Shown here in pieces: positions 7,566 to 16,784 of a DNA stretch of 64,000 nucleotides (positions within the stretch are counted from its first letter, which is position 1; every line of letters starts with the position of its first letter). The translations under genes and the position numbers were made by a program. The notes beneath the pieces were generated by a model. It was given only the letters and a program-made list of their open reading frames with translations, was not told the origin of the DNA and did not search any database. The stretch is taken from positions 310,001 to 374,000 of the forward strand of contig CANLRK010000001.1 of the NCBI GenBank assembly GCA_947493535.1. The letters run 5' to 3'. Source of the stretch: an uncultured Flavobacteriaceae bacterium (GTDB lineage Bacteria > Bacteroidota > Bacteroidia > Flavobacteriales > Flavobacteriaceae).

Positions 7566-8669
7566 ATGAGCTCAGAAAGCCCAAAAAAATCAGAACATAA
7601 AAAATCTTGTATTAATTGTGGTGCAGAACTAAAATACAAACCTGGTTCTTCCGTAATAAAATGTGGCTATTGTAGTTACGAAGAAACTATTGTACCTACA
7701 TTAACAAGTTTTGAAGAGTTAGAATTGAAACCCTATTTAGAAAAAATGGGTGCACAGTTTCATACTCAAAAAATAAGCATGCTTCACTGTAAAACTTGTG
7801 GAGCAAATCAGCACGTAGAAGAAAATTACAAGTCATTACATTGTGTATACTGTAGTCAGCCACTGATTGTAGCTGATAGTTATGATGAAGAGTGGATTTT
7901 ACCTGGCGCTGTACTTCCGTTTCAATTAAACCATCAACAATCACATGCTATTTTTAAAAAATGGGTTAATGGCTTATGGTTTGTTCCTAATAAATTAAAA
8001 CGTGCCGCACTAGACCCAGAAAAGACCAAAGGACTTTATGTACCTTATTGGACTTTTGATGCACAGCTCTATGGAGAATACTCTGGAAAACGCGGTGATT
8101 ATTATTACGAAACTGAAAGTTATTACACTACCGAAAATGGTAAAAACGTACGTAAATCTAGACAAGTACAAAGAACCCGTTGGAGTAATGCTTCAGGTAC
8201 TATAAGTGGATTTATTGACGACACATTAATTAGTGCTTCCACTCAAAAAAGAAATGTTCTTCCTGATAAAATAACTACCTGGAACCTTGAGGGGTTAAAA
8301 CCTTTTAACTCAAGTTATTTATCAGGCTTTATTACTGAAAAATATACCTTACCCTTAAAGGAAGGTCATTTACAGTCTAACCAAAAAGCAGAGCAAATTG
8401 CGGTTCGTTGGGCGAAACAAGATATTGGTGGAGACACGCAAAAAATTGACCATTTAAATACACAATTAAGCAACGAAACCTTTAAACATATTTTACTTCC
8501 TGTATATATATCGTCTTATGTTTTTAATGGAAAAAAATATCATTTTTACATTAACGGTCAAAATGGTGTAATTGATGGAAATAGACCATATTCCTTTTGG
8601 AAAATTTTCTTTTTTATCGTTTTCATACTACTTATTATTGCTGCTTTTATGTTTTTATCTCAACAATAG
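7566..8669 (+). CDS. Zinc-ribbon membrane protein (YdjG/TFIIB-finger-like)
   Basis: 367 residues with two Cys4 zinc ribbons near the N-terminus: CINCG...CGYC (about 15-35) and CKTCG...CVYC (about 76-97). A long middle region carries conserved blocks (GLYVPYWTFDAQLYGEYSGKRG, ILLPVYISSYVFNGKKYHFYINGQ), and a single C-terminal membrane helix (FFFIVFILLIIAAFMFL) ends in a short tail. Such proteins are often loosely annotated as primosomal or helicase-like because of the ribbons; nothing here supports helicase activity. Context points to a membrane partner of the SPFH protein encoded just upstream. Confidence 0.75.
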   Translation: MSSESPKKSEHKKSCINCGAELKYKPGSSVIKCGYCSYEETIVPTLTSFEELELKPYLEKMGAQFHTQKISMLHCKTCGANQHVEENYKSLHCVYCSQPLIVADSYDEEWILPGAVLPFQLNHQQSHAIFKKWVNGLWFVPNKLKRAALDPEKTKGLYVPYWTFDAQLYGEYSGKRGDYYYETESYYTTENGKNVRKSRQVQRTRWSNASGTISGFIDDTLISASTQKRNVLPDKITTWNLEGLKPFNSSYLSGFITEKYTLPLKEGHLQSNQKAEQIAVRWAKQDIGGDTQKIDHLNTQLSNETFKHILLPVYISSYVFNGKKYHFYINGQNGVIDGNRPYSFWKIFFFIVFILLIIAAFMFLSQQ

Positions 8670-8681
8670 CTACACTTAATA

Positions 8682-9320
8682 ATGAGTAACCAAAAAAACA
8701 TACAATCAATGTTTAATAAATATGCTGAACGTTATGAACAACAGTATATGAATGTTGCTATGTATCATGAATCTTTTGACGTGCTTTGCAATGAAGTTAT
8801 TGAAAACAATGCTACTGTTTTAGATGTTGGTTGTGGCCCTGGAAACGCTACAAAGTATTTACTAAACAAACGTTCTGACTTTACTGTTACAGGTATTGAT
8901 TTAGCACCTAAAATGATAACTCTCGCCAAAAAAAATAATCCAACGGCTACTTTTAAAGTATTTGATGGCATACAAATAAAAGCGTTAAACACAACATTTA
9001 ACGCTATTTTAGCTGCTTTTTTTCTTCCGTATTTGAACAAGAGTCAAACACTAAATTTTATTAAAAATTCTGCCGATATAATCAAGACAAAAGGAATGTT
9101 ATACCTGAGTACTATGGAAGGGAAAAATTCTGACTCATCATTACAAAGCTCTAGCCACAATAAAGCCGATACTATCTTTATTAACTATCATGAGGCAGCT
9201 TACATTAAAAAAAGTTTACAGCAAAATGGTTTTAAACTTATTTATGAAGATAGAAAAAAATACACCCATAAAAATGGGACTCCAACTACCGATTTGATTC
9301 TTATTGCCAAAAAGATTTAA
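8682..9320 (+). CDS. Class I SAM-dependent methyltransferase
   Basis: 212 residues with a Rossmann-type methyltransferase core: motif I VLDVGCGPGNATKYLL (about 45-60), the acidic end of strand 2 in TGIDLAPKMI, and a motif IV region NAILAAFFLPYLN. It lacks target-recognition features, so the substrate is unknown. It starts 12 bases after the zinc-ribbon gene and is probably the third gene of that operon. It faces the ABC-F gene across 43 bases that hold only a weak imperfect repeat and no good terminator. Confidence 0.85.
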   Translation: MSNQKNIQSMFNKYAERYEQQYMNVAMYHESFDVLCNEVIENNATVLDVGCGPGNATKYLLNKRSDFTVTGIDLAPKMITLAKKNNPTATFKVFDGIQIKALNTTFNAILAAFFLPYLNKSQTLNFIKNSADIIKTKGMLYLSTMEGKNSDSSLQSSSHNKADTIFINYHEAAYIKKSLQQNGFKLIYEDRKKYTHKNGTPTTDLILIAKKI

Positions 9321-9363
9321 GCTAATTATTGGTTAGTTGTTTTCCATAATTAACAAATGCTGG

Positions 9364-11001
9364 CTATCCTTTCAAATCTATTTCCTTTAAGTTTTCAATG
9401 CGATTTCTTACCAAGAAATCGTCAATAGTTTCAAAGTGTTCAATAACTCGCTGGTTTTTAAACTCAAATACTTTTTGTGATAAGCCTTGTAAAAAATCAC
9501 GATCATGCGATACTAATATCAATGTCCCGTCAAACGTTAATAAGGCTTCTTTTAACACTTCTTTCGACTTTAAATCAAGATGATTGGTCGGCTCATCTAA
9601 TATTAACACATTAACAGGCTCTAGTAGTAGCTTTACCATTGCCAAACGTGTTCGCTCACCTCCAGATAGGTTGCCTACTTTCTTATCAATATCATCTCCA
9701 CTAAACATAAAACGACCCAAAATATTTTTAATTTGAGTACGCACATCACCTTCGGCAACTTCATCAACAGTTTGAAAAACAGTTAGATTCCCATCTAATA
9801 AGGCTGCTTGATTTTGCGCAAAATAGCCTACTTTAGCATTATGCCCTAACTCACATTTCCCTTCAAAATCTATTTCGCCCATTATGGCTTTAATCATAGT
9901 TGATTTTCCTTCGCCATTTCTACCTACAAACGACACTTTTTCACCTCGTTTTATAGCTAAATTAGCTCCTGAAAACACCACATGATTGTCATATGATTTT
10001 GATAAGTTTTCGGCAATTACCGGATAATCTCCTGAACGCATTGCTGGCGGAAATCGCAATTTTAATGCTGAGTTATCTACTTCATCTACTTCTATAATTT
10101 CTAACTTTTCCAACATACGTTCACGTGAGGCTACTTGGTTGGTTTTTGAAAAAGTACCTTTAAAACGCTCAATAAAAGCTTTGTTATCTGCAATAAATTT
10201 TTGCTGTTCTTCATAAGCTTTTAGTTGATGTGCCATACGCTCTTTTCGCAACTGTAAATAATGTGAATAGTTAGCTTTGTAATCGTAAATTTTACCCATA
10301 GTAACTTCTATGGTACGATTCGTAATATTATCAATAAATGCCTTATCATGCGAAATTACTACTACAGCTTTAGCTTTGTTAAGTAAAAAATCTTCCAACC
10401 AAATTACCGACTCTATATCTACGTGATTGGTAGGCTCATCTAGTAAAATTAAATCCGGCTTTTGTAACAATATTTTAGCCAACTCTATACGCATACGCCA
10501 ACCCCCACTAAACTCACTTGTTGGCCTATTGAAATCATCTTGTTTAAAACCTAATCCTTTTAACGCTTTTTCTACCTCTGCTTCATAATTAATTTCTTCT
10601 AAAGCATAAAATACTTCACCAAGCTCAGAAACCTTTTCTATAATTTTCATATAAGCTTCGCTCTCGTAATCCGTACGCGTTTCTAACTGTTTGTTTAAAG
10701 ATTCCATTTCATCACGCATATCAAAAACATGCTGAAATGCTTTAGAGGTTTCTTCTTTTACGGTACAGTTATCGTCGGTTAACAAATGTTGTGGTAAATA
10801 AGCTATTACAGCTTCTTTAGGGTGACGTACACTACCCCTAGTAGCTTGCTGCACTCCAGCAATAATTTTCATCATGGTAGATTTTCCTGCTCCATTTTTA
10901 CCCATTAAGGCAATTTTATCATTTTCGTTTATTACAAAAGACACCTCACTAAACAAGGTATGTCCGCTAAACTCTACTGCTAAATTATCTACTGAAATCA
11001 T
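9364..11001 (-). CDS. ABC-F family ATPase
   Basis: 545 residues with two ATP-binding cassettes and no membrane domain, the ABC-F layout. Walker A motifs are GKNGAGKST and GRNGEGKST, ABC signatures FSGGWRMR and LSGGERTR, and Walker B segments LILLDEPTNH and VLILDEPTNH. A charged linker with a coiled-coil look (residues ~240-310) joins the halves. ABC-F proteins act on ribosomes as translation factors or antibiotic-protection factors. The intact YbiT/EttA-like plan suggests a housekeeping factor, but sub-type assignment would need alignment. Promoter with -33 and -7 boxes at 11021-11051. Confidence 0.9.
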   Translation of the reverse strand: MISVDNLAVEFSGHTLFSEVSFVINENDKIALMGKNGAGKSTMMKIIAGVQQATRGSVRHPKEAVIAYLPQHLLTDDNCTVKEETSKAFQHVFDMRDEMESLNKQLETRTDYESEAYMKIIEKVSELGEVFYALEEINYEAEVEKALKGLGFKQDDFNRPTSEFSGGWRMRIELAKILLQKPDLILLDEPTNHVDIESVIWLEDFLLNKAKAVVVISHDKAFIDNITNRTIEVTMGKIYDYKANYSHYLQLRKERMAHQLKAYEEQQKFIADNKAFIERFKGTFSKTNQVASRERMLEKLEIIEVDEVDNSALKLRFPPAMRSGDYPVIAENLSKSYDNHVVFSGANLAIKRGEKVSFVGRNGEGKSTMIKAIMGEIDFEGKCELGHNAKVGYFAQNQAALLDGNLTVFQTVDEVAEGDVRTQIKNILGRFMFSGDDIDKKVGNLSGGERTRLAMVKLLLEPVNVLILDEPTNHLDLKSKEVLKEALLTFDGTLILVSHDRDFLQGLSQKVFEFKNQRVIEHFETIDDFLVRNRIENLKEIDLKG

Positions 11002-11020
11002 TGCTATATTTTTAAGTTCG

Positions 11021-11051
11021 CAAAGCTAATCAAAAGCCCTACATCAACAAA
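11021..11051 (-). promoter_or_regulatory. Promoter of the ABC-F gene (TTTG-N19-TAGCTTTG)
   Basis: Minus-strand -7 box TAGCTTTG (11021-11028), with a -33 TTTG (11048-11051) 19 bases upstream. Both match the Bacteroidota consensus. The box ends 19 bases before the ATG. Confidence 0.7.
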
Positions 11052-11094
11052 TAAACAACTACAATATCCAACATAATTTTCTTTTTTATTATTG

Positions 11095-11102
11095 TACTTT
11101 TG
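11095..11102 (+). promoter_or_regulatory. -7 promoter box of the PhnA-domain gene (TACTTTTG)
   Basis: Full TAnnTTTG match on the plus strand, 23 bases before the ATG at 11126. The -33 region holds only a T-rich stretch. Confidence 0.55.
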
Positions 11103-11125
11103 CTGCATCATTTAAATCAAGCCTT

Positions 11126-11731
11126 ATGAGTGTTATAGAAAAAAAATTACATGCGCGTAGTAATTCTTCTTGTGAATTATGTACTTCTGCAGACAACCTA
11201 AAAAGTTATGCCTTACCTCCTGTTGCTGAAAAGGGAGCAACGCTAGAAAAAAGTATTTTGGTTTGTGAAACTTGTTTTACACAAATTGAAGATTCAGAAA
11301 CTATGGATGCAAATCATTGGCGCTGTTTGAATGATAGTATGTGGAGCGAAGTGCCAGCAGTGCAAGTAATGGCTTGGCGCATGCTACACCGATTAAAAAA
11401 GTTTGGCTGGAGCCAAGATTTGTTAGACATGATGTATTTAGATGAAGAAACTGAAGCCTGGGCAAATGCTATGGGAGATGGTGACGAGGAAGATGAAAAT
11501 AAAATTATACACAAAGACTGTAACGGGAATATTTTAAATGACGGCGACTCTGTAGTACTCATAAAAGATTTAGTAGTAAAAGGAGCTAATTTTACGGCAA
11601 AGCGCGGTGCACCTGTACACCGTATTTCATTAGTTTGGGATAATGCCGAACAAATTGAAGGAAGAGTAGATGGACAGCATATTGTTATTTTAACCCAATA
11701 CGTAAAGAAAACTAAAGAAGGGGGGCAGTAA
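11126..11731 (+). CDS. PhnA-domain protein
   Basis: 201 residues. The N-terminal half carries two Cys pairs typical of the PhnA zinc-ribbon region (CELC and CETC). The C-terminal half is the PhnA/YjdM domain, recognisable by DCNGNILNDGDSVVLIKDLVVKG and the closing IEGRVDGQHIVILTQYVKK. Despite the name, proteins of this family are not themselves phosphonoacetate hydrolases and their role is unclear. It is transcribed alone, with a weak hairpin right after its stop and a strong bidirectional terminator further on. Confidence 0.85.
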   Translation: MSVIEKKLHARSNSSCELCTSADNLKSYALPPVAEKGATLEKSILVCETCFTQIEDSETMDANHWRCLNDSMWSEVPAVQVMAWRMLHRLKKFGWSQDLLDMMYLDEETEAWANAMGDGDEEDENKIIHKDCNGNILNDGDSVVLIKDLVVKGANFTAKRGAPVHRISLVWDNAEQIEGRVDGQHIVILTQYVKKTKEGGQ

Positions 11732-11733
11732 TC

Positions 11734-11753
11734 GCTCTAAAATGGAGCTTTTT
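11734..11753 (+). terminator. Weak hairpin plus T-run after the PhnA gene
   Basis: GCTC (11734-11737) pairs with GAGC (11745-11748), plus one wobble, and five Ts follow at once. The stem is short, so this is a minor candidate; the 19-bp stem at 11820-11861 is the convincing terminator. Confidence 0.3.
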
Positions 11754-11819
11754 ACAACATTTACCACCAAAAGTAATTACTTTTACACCCTTCAATAAAT
11801 AATGATTACATTAACTATC

Positions 11820-11861
11820 AAACAAAAACAGGTTCAATATTAATTGAACCTGTTTTTGTTT
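11820..11861. terminator. Bidirectional intrinsic terminator (19-bp perfect stem)
   Basis: Arms 11820-11838 and 11843-11861 are exactly complementary around a 4-base loop, with A-rich and T-rich flanks. The core is CAGGTTCAAT and its complement. It lies between the convergent PhnA and aldehyde dehydrogenase genes and can stop transcription from both sides. Confidence 0.9.
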
Positions 11862-11883
11862 TTTACCTCAAAATTGTATACTA

Positions 11884-13437
11884 CTACAAATCGAACTTAA
11901 TTCCTTGTGCTAAAGGTAATTCATCAGAGTAGTTTACCGTATTGGTTTGTCTTCTCATGTAAACTTTCCATGCATCAGATCCAGACTCACGTCCACCACC
12001 AGTTTCTTTTTCACCACCAAAAGCTCCTCCGATTTCAGCACCAGAAGTACCAATGTTTACGTTAGCAATACCACAATCAGATCCTGCGAATGATAAGAAT
12101 TTTTCAGCTTCTTTCATTTCTGCTGTCATGATTGAAGAAGATAACCCTTGCGCCACTCCGTTTTGGATTTCAATCGCGTTTTCAACATCTCCTGAATACT
12201 TCATTAAATATAGAATAGGAGCAAACGTTTCATGTTGAACGATTTCGAAATGATTTTCAGCTTCAATAATTGCTGGTTTTACATAACAACCGCTTTCGTA
12301 ACCTTCTCCTTCTAAAACTCCACCTTCAACTAATACATTACCTCCTTCGGCTTTTGCTTTTTCGATAGCTGCTAAGTATGTGTTTACAGCATCTTTGTCA
12401 ATTAATGGTCCGACGTGATTATTTTCGTCTAATGGATTTCCAATTCTAATTTGTCCATAAGCTCCAACAATAGCATCCCTTACTTTATCATACACAGATT
12501 CGTGAATGATTAAACGACGTGTTGAAGTACAACGTTGACCACAAGTACCTACGGCACCAAATACAGCTCCTGGAACCACTACTTTTAAATCGGCAGTAGG
12601 AGTAATTATAATTGCGTTATTTCCTCCTAATTCCAATAACGATTTACCAAAACGCTCTGCTACTGTTGCACCAACTATGCGTCCCATTCTTGTTGACCCA
12701 GTTGCAGATACTAATGGTATACGTGTATCAGTTGTAATATACTCTCCAACTTTATAATCACCATTTACGATGCATGAAATACCTTCTGGTAAGTTGTTTT
12801 CTTTTAAAATTCCTGCAATAATATTTTGACAAGCTACAGCACATAATGGTGCTTTTTCTGAACCTTTCCACACACATACATTACCACATATCCATGCTAA
12901 AGCAGTATTCCAAGCCCATACAGCTACTGGGAAATTAAAGGCAGAAATAATACCTACTACCCCTAACGGGTGCCATTGCTCACGCATTACGTGTCCTGGT
13001 CTTTCAGAAGGAATTACCTGTCCGTTTAACTGACGTGATAATCCTACAGCAAAATCACAGATATCAATCATTTCCTGAACTTCACCTAAACCTTCTTGGT
13101 AAGATTTACCCATTTCATAAGAAACTAATTTCCCTAACGGTTCTTTTAAATCTCTTAATTTATTTCCAAACTGACGTACAATTTCTCCACGTTGTGGTGC
13201 AGGCATTGCTCTAAAAGTTTTAAAAGCTGATGTAGCAGCTTCCATTACTTTTTCATAGTCTTCTTTTGTTGTTGTTTTTACTTTCCCAATTAACTGTCCA
13301 TCAACCGGTGAATAGCTTTCTATAATTTCTCCATTAGCGAAGTTTACCGAACCTGTTGAAGTTCCATCATTAATTTCTTTCAAGCCTAATTGGGCTAAAG
13401 CACTTTCTATTCCAAAATCTGTTGCTACTACTGACAT
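11884..13437 (-). CDS. amaB: Aldehyde dehydrogenase, ALDH7 type (probable alpha-aminoadipic semialdehyde dehydrogenase)
   Basis: 517-residue NAD-dependent aldehyde dehydrogenase. The catalytic Cys is in GQRCTSTRR, the general-base Glu in LELGGNN, and the Rossmann/NAD stretch contains SATGSTRMGR. The N-terminal block (PVDGQLIGKVKTTTKEDYE), GVVGIISAFNFPVAVWAWN and the closing GGGRESGSDAWKVYMRR are characteristic of the ALDH7A/AmaB clade, which oxidises alpha-aminoadipic semialdehyde in lysine catabolism. No lysine-degradation neighbours are present, so the substrate is inferred from family only. Transcribed alone from a promoter at 13482-13489. Confidence 0.85.
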   Translation of the reverse strand: MSVVATDFGIESALAQLGLKEINDGTSTGSVNFANGEIIESYSPVDGQLIGKVKTTTKEDYEKVMEAATSAFKTFRAMPAPQRGEIVRQFGNKLRDLKEPLGKLVSYEMGKSYQEGLGEVQEMIDICDFAVGLSRQLNGQVIPSERPGHVMREQWHPLGVVGIISAFNFPVAVWAWNTALAWICGNVCVWKGSEKAPLCAVACQNIIAGILKENNLPEGISCIVNGDYKVGEYITTDTRIPLVSATGSTRMGRIVGATVAERFGKSLLELGGNNAIIITPTADLKVVVPGAVFGAVGTCGQRCTSTRRLIIHESVYDKVRDAIVGAYGQIRIGNPLDENNHVGPLIDKDAVNTYLAAIEKAKAEGGNVLVEGGVLEGEGYESGCYVKPAIIEAENHFEIVQHETFAPILYLMKYSGDVENAIEIQNGVAQGLSSSIMTAEMKEAEKFLSFAGSDCGIANVNIGTSGAEIGGAFGGEKETGGGRESGSDAWKVYMRRQTNTVNYSDELPLAQGIKFDL

Positions 13438-13481
13438 ATTTTTGTAACTTTTATTTGCGTTTAATTTTCTTGTTTAAGGTG

Positions 13482-13489
13482 CAAAAATA
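13482..13489 (-). promoter_or_regulatory. -7 promoter box of the aldehyde dehydrogenase gene (TATTTTTG)
   Basis: Minus-strand TATTTTTG, a full TAnnTTTG match, 44 bases before the ATG at 13437. I see no -33 TTTG. The rest of the 211-base gap (13490-13648) shows no gene or strong structure. Confidence 0.5.
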
Positions 13490-13648
13490 CGATTTTATTC
13501 CGAGAATAAATAACCATTAGTTTTATAGCTAAACTCGTACTTTAAAACGTGAATTTAAATGTCCTTAAACAATACTCTTGTTAACAACATTCTTTGGCTT
13601 ATGAAGTGATTCTTAGTAGCTATGGATGTGGTTGGCGGAATTATTATT

Positions 13649-14140
13649 TTACTGTTTTGGCGCCATTGGATATTTAGGCGATTCCTTTTTCACTAAACCT
13701 ATTAATTTTATATATTTTACTGCAGTTCCTTTAGTATAACTAATTACAGCTTCATTAGTAGCTAAATTAAATGAAAATACTTCAGTCGTTTCTGTTTCTT
13801 GAGAAACCGTATCTTCGTTATATTTAAAGTGATTGGCATCACCCTTAAAGTAACCTATAAAATTATCTCCCTTTTGCTCTAAAGCTACTACCTTATTTTG
13901 AAAATAAATGCTATCTAACGCTTTATCTCCTACTACAGATTTATGAATAACTACATCAACACCTGAGCCTCCACCTTGTACGCCTGCAACCCATTTTTGA
14001 TAATAAGCTCTTGGGTTCTCTGTTGCATTAATTGTTATTGTTTCCGAAATTTTCATAGCTTTTGTGCTGGAACATTGAGAAAAACATACCGTAAAAAACA
14101 CTAATAAAAAATATAGTGATAATTGTTTTAGAATACTCAT
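13649..14140 (-). CDS. Small lipoprotein of unknown function
   Basis: 163 residues from the ATG at 14140; the TTG two codons upstream is not preferred. A hydrophobic signal (SLYFLLVFFTVCFSQC) ends in a lipobox-like FSQC with Cys23 as the likely lipidated residue, so the protein should sit in the periplasm or outer membrane. The mature part is mostly beta-like, with a Gly-rich stretch (AGVQGGGSGVD). I do not recognise a family. It lies between the ATP synthase terminator and the aldehyde dehydrogenase gene, probably as a single transcript. Confidence 0.75.
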   Translation of the reverse strand: MSILKQLSLYFLLVFFTVCFSQCSSTKAMKISETITINATENPRAYYQKWVAGVQGGGSGVDVVIHKSVVGDKALDSIYFQNKVVALEQKGDNFIGYFKGDANHFKYNEDTVSQETETTEVFSFNLATNEAVISYTKGTAVKYIKLIGLVKKESPKYPMAPKQ

Positions 14141-14201
14141 ATACAATGTATTTGTTTTAAATATACAACTTCAAATGCTATACCAAAATAAATGAAAAAA
14201 A

Positions 14202-14225
14202 AAGCCTCACTAAAAAGTGAGGCTT
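14202..14225 (-). terminator. Intrinsic terminator of the ATP synthase operon
   Basis: Arms 14202-14211 and 14216-14225 form a perfect 10-bp stem (core GCCTCACT) with a 4-base loop. On the minus strand it is followed by a run of nine Ts. It starts 22 bases after the atpG stop codon and closes the atpB-atpG operon. Confidence 0.9.
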
Positions 14226-14247
14226 AATAAATTTTAATACTAACACA

Positions 14248-15108
14248 TTAATTATTTAATGCTTCCGCACCACCAACAATTTCAAGTATTTCATTTGTAA
14301 TTGCAGCTTGACGTGCTTTGTTATATGTTAACTTTAATGCATCTCTTAATTCAGTTGCATTATCTGTTGCTTTATGCATTGCAGTCATACGCGCTCCGTG
14401 CTCTGCAGCAAAAGAATCACGTATTGCTTTGTACAATTGCGTTTTTAATGATTTTGGTATTAATGCTTCTACTATTTCTACTTTTGAAGGTTCAAAAACA
14501 TAGTCTAAGTTTACCTCAGCTTCAGATGTTTCTGCAACAATTGGTAAAAATTGCTCCGTCATAATAATTTGAGTAGCCGCATTTTTAAACTTGTTGTATA
14601 CTAATTCTATTTTATCATAAGAACCGTCAACAAACTTATCCATTAACAGTTGTGCAATTTCAGCTACATTATCAAAAGTTAATTCATCAAAAACTTCACT
14701 TTTATTCGCTATTACCACATCTTTTTTCTCAAAAGCATCATTTGCTTTTTTTCCAATAGCTAAAACATCTACTTTTTTACCTGTATAAGTAGTATCAATC
14801 AAACTATTGGTTTGCTTTATAATGTTTGAGTTAAAAGCACCACAAAGTCCTCTATTAGAAGTTATAACAACTAATAACACATTATTTACTTCTTTTTCTG
14901 CTGCGTAAACACTTCCGCTGTCAGCATCTAAAGTAGCACTTAAACTCTGTAATAATTCTGTTAACTTGTCTGCGTATGGGCGCATTGCTGTAATAGCGTC
15001 TTGTGCTTTCTTTAACTTAGCAGCCGATACCATTTTCATGGCACTGGTAATCTGCATTGTTGAAGAAATAGACGATATTCTATTACGTATTTCTTTTAAA
15101 TTTGCCAT
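14248..15108 (-). CDS. atpG: ATP synthase gamma subunit
   Basis: 286 residues, normal for the F1 central-stalk subunit. The N-terminal coiled-coil helix is clear (ANLKEIRNRISSISSTMQITSAMKMVSAAKLKKAQ), as are the signature VITSNRGLCGAFN and the C-terminal helix with MHKATDNATELRDALKLTYNKARQA. It rotates inside the alpha3beta3 head to couple the c-ring to catalysis. It is the last gene of the operon: in many bacteria atpD and atpC follow, but here a terminator does. A hairpin-forming gap of 67 bases separates it from atpA. Confidence 0.97.
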   Translation of the reverse strand: MANLKEIRNRISSISSTMQITSAMKMVSAAKLKKAQDAITAMRPYADKLTELLQSLSATLDADSGSVYAAEKEVNNVLLVVITSNRGLCGAFNSNIIKQTNSLIDTTYTGKKVDVLAIGKKANDAFEKKDVVIANKSEVFDELTFDNVAEIAQLLMDKFVDGSYDKIELVYNKFKNAATQIIMTEQFLPIVAETSEAEVNLDYVFEPSKVEIVEALIPKSLKTQLYKAIRDSFAAEHGARMTAMHKATDNATELRDALKLTYNKARQAAITNEILEIVGGAEALNN

Positions 15109-15130
15109 TCTATGTTAGAATTACGTATTG

Positions 15131-15167
15131 AGTATGAGTAGTAAGAAATGTACCTACCACTCATACT
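15131..15167 (-). other. Stem-loop in the atpA-atpG intergenic region
   Basis: AGTATGAGT (15131-15139) and ACTCATACT (15159-15167) form a perfect 9-bp stem, with three further pairs across one mismatch. No U-run follows on the minus strand, so it is not an intrinsic terminator. It may be an mRNA-stability or processing element within the operon transcript. Confidence 0.5.
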
Positions 15168-15175
15168 AAATTTTA

Positions 15176-16756
15176 TTAAGCTTTATATTTAGCTGATAAT
15201 TCTTTAGCTACCGTTGTTAAGGTATCTGTAGCTTCATCAGTTAATTTACCTCCTTTTAAGGTATCTAAAATATTTCTGTGTTTTGTGTTTAAGAATTCAA
15301 TATAATCTCTTTCAAATTCTTTAACTTTTTCAACAGGCACATCATTTAATAAGTTTTTAGAACCAGCATAGATAATTGCAACTTGGTCTTCAACTGTATA
15401 TGGATCGTTTTGTGCTTGCTTTAAAATTTCAACATTACGCTTACCTTTGTTAATTACGTTTAATGTAGCTGCATCAAGATCAGAACCAAATTTAGCAAAT
15501 GCTTCTAATTCACGGAATTGTGCTTGATCTAACTTTAAGGTACCCGATACTTTCTTCATTGATTTAATTTGAGCCGAACCTCCTACACGAGATACCGAAA
15601 TACCTACGTTAATTGCTGGACGAACACCCGAGTTAAATAAATCACCATCTAAGAAAATTTGCCCATCAGTAATAGAAATTACGTTTGTTGGGATATATGC
15701 TGATACGTCACCTGCTTGTGTTTCGATAATTGGTAAAGCTGTTAAAGAACCTCCTCCTTTTACTTTACCTTTTAATGAAGCTGGTAAATCGTTCATTTCT
15801 GCAGCAATAGCATCATCATTAATAACTTTTGCAGCACGCTCTAATAATCTTGAGTGTAAGAAAAATACATCTCCTGGATATGCCTCACGTCCTGGTGGTC
15901 TTCTTAATAATAAAGATACCTCACGGTAAGCTACTGCTTGCTTTGATAAATCATCATAAATAATTAATGCTGGTCTACCTGTGTCACGGAAGTACTCTCC
16001 AATAGAAGCTCCTGTAAATGGCGCATATACTTGCATAGCAGCAGGATCAGACGCGTTGGCAGCAATAATAGTTGTATATGCTAAAGCTCCTCTTTCTTCT
16101 AAAGTTTTAGCAATGTTTGCTACTGTAGAAGCTTTCTGACCTATAGCAACATAGATACAATAAACTGGCTCTCCAGCATCATAAAATTCTTTTTGGTTTA
16201 ATATGGTGTCAATACAAACTGTTGTTTTACCTGTTTGACGGTCACCAATTACCAACTCACGTTGTCCTCTACCTACTGGTATCATAGCATCAATTGCTTT
16301 GATTCCTGTTTGCATAGGCTCAGTTACTGGCTCTCTAAAAACAACCCCAGGAGCTTTACGCTCTAAAGGCATTTCAAAAGTTTCTCCTTGAATAGGTCCT
16401 TTACCATCAATTGGCTGACCTAAAGTATTTAATACACGTCCTACTACTCCTTCTCCAACATTGATAGAGGCAATACGCTGTGTTCTTTTTACCACTGAAC
16501 CTTCTACTACACCTGTTGATGGCCCTAAAAGTACCACCCCAACATTGTCTTCTTCTAAGTTCAATACAATTCCTTCTAATCCTCCTTCGAATTCTACTAA
16601 TTCTCCATATTGTACATTAGATAATCCAAATACACGTGCAATACCATCTCCTACTTGTAGAACAGATCCTACTTCGTCTAAAGAAGCAGCAGCTTCAAAT
16701 CCGGATAATTGCTTTTTGATAATTGCTGATACTTCAGCAGGTTTAACTTCAGCCAT
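15176..16756 (-). CDS. atpA: ATP synthase alpha subunit
   Basis: 526 residues. The nucleotide-binding P-loop is GDRQTGKT (about residue 170), followed by YVAIGQKAS and the region around [13 protein letters not shown] expected in alpha subunits, including the conserved Arg at SRVGG that reaches into the neighbouring beta catalytic site. The N-terminal beta-barrel ([13 protein letters not shown]) and C-terminal helical domain are complete. It forms the non-catalytic half of the F1 head. It starts 28 bases after atpH. Confidence 0.98.
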   Translation of the reverse strand: MAEVKPAEVSAIIKKQLSGFEAAASLDEVGSVLQVGDGIARVFGLSNVQYGELVEFEGGLEGIVLNLEEDNVGVVLLGPSTGVVEGSVVKRTQRIASINVGEGVVGRVLNTLGQPIDGKGPIQGETFEMPLERKAPGVVFREPVTEPMQTGIKAIDAMIPVGRGQRELVIGDRQTGKTTVCIDTILNQKEFYDAGEPVYCIYVAIGQKASTVANIAKTLEERGALAYTTIIAANASDPAAMQVYAPFTGASIGEYFRDTGRPALIIYDDLSKQAVAYREVSLLLRRPPGREAYPGDVFFLHSRLLERAAKVINDDAIAAEMNDLPASLKGKVKGGGSLTALPIIETQAGDVSAYIPTNVISITDGQIFLDGDLFNSGVRPAINVGISVSRVGGSAQIKSMKKVSGTLKLDQAQFRELEAFAKFGSDLDAATLNVINKGKRNVEILKQAQNDPYTVEDQVAIIYAGSKNLLNDVPVEKVKEFERDYIEFLNTKHRNILDTLKGGKLTDEATDTLTTVAKELSAKYKA

Positions 16757-16784
16757 TTTTATTGATAATTAAAGTAATTCGTAA

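Noticed and set aside
7566-8669. Annotation of the zinc-ribbon protein as a primosomal or helicase protein
   Set aside because: No Walker or helicase motifs; only the Cys4 ribbons are shared, and a C-terminal membrane helix argues against it.
9321-9363. TAATTAT/ATAATTA repeat between the methyltransferase and ABC-F genes as a terminator
   Set aside because: Only A/T pairs, imperfect, and no T-run; too weak to call.
16461-16772. 103-codon plus-strand frame within atpA
   Set aside because: Complement of the strongly conserved atpA N-terminus; composition is that of a reverse frame.
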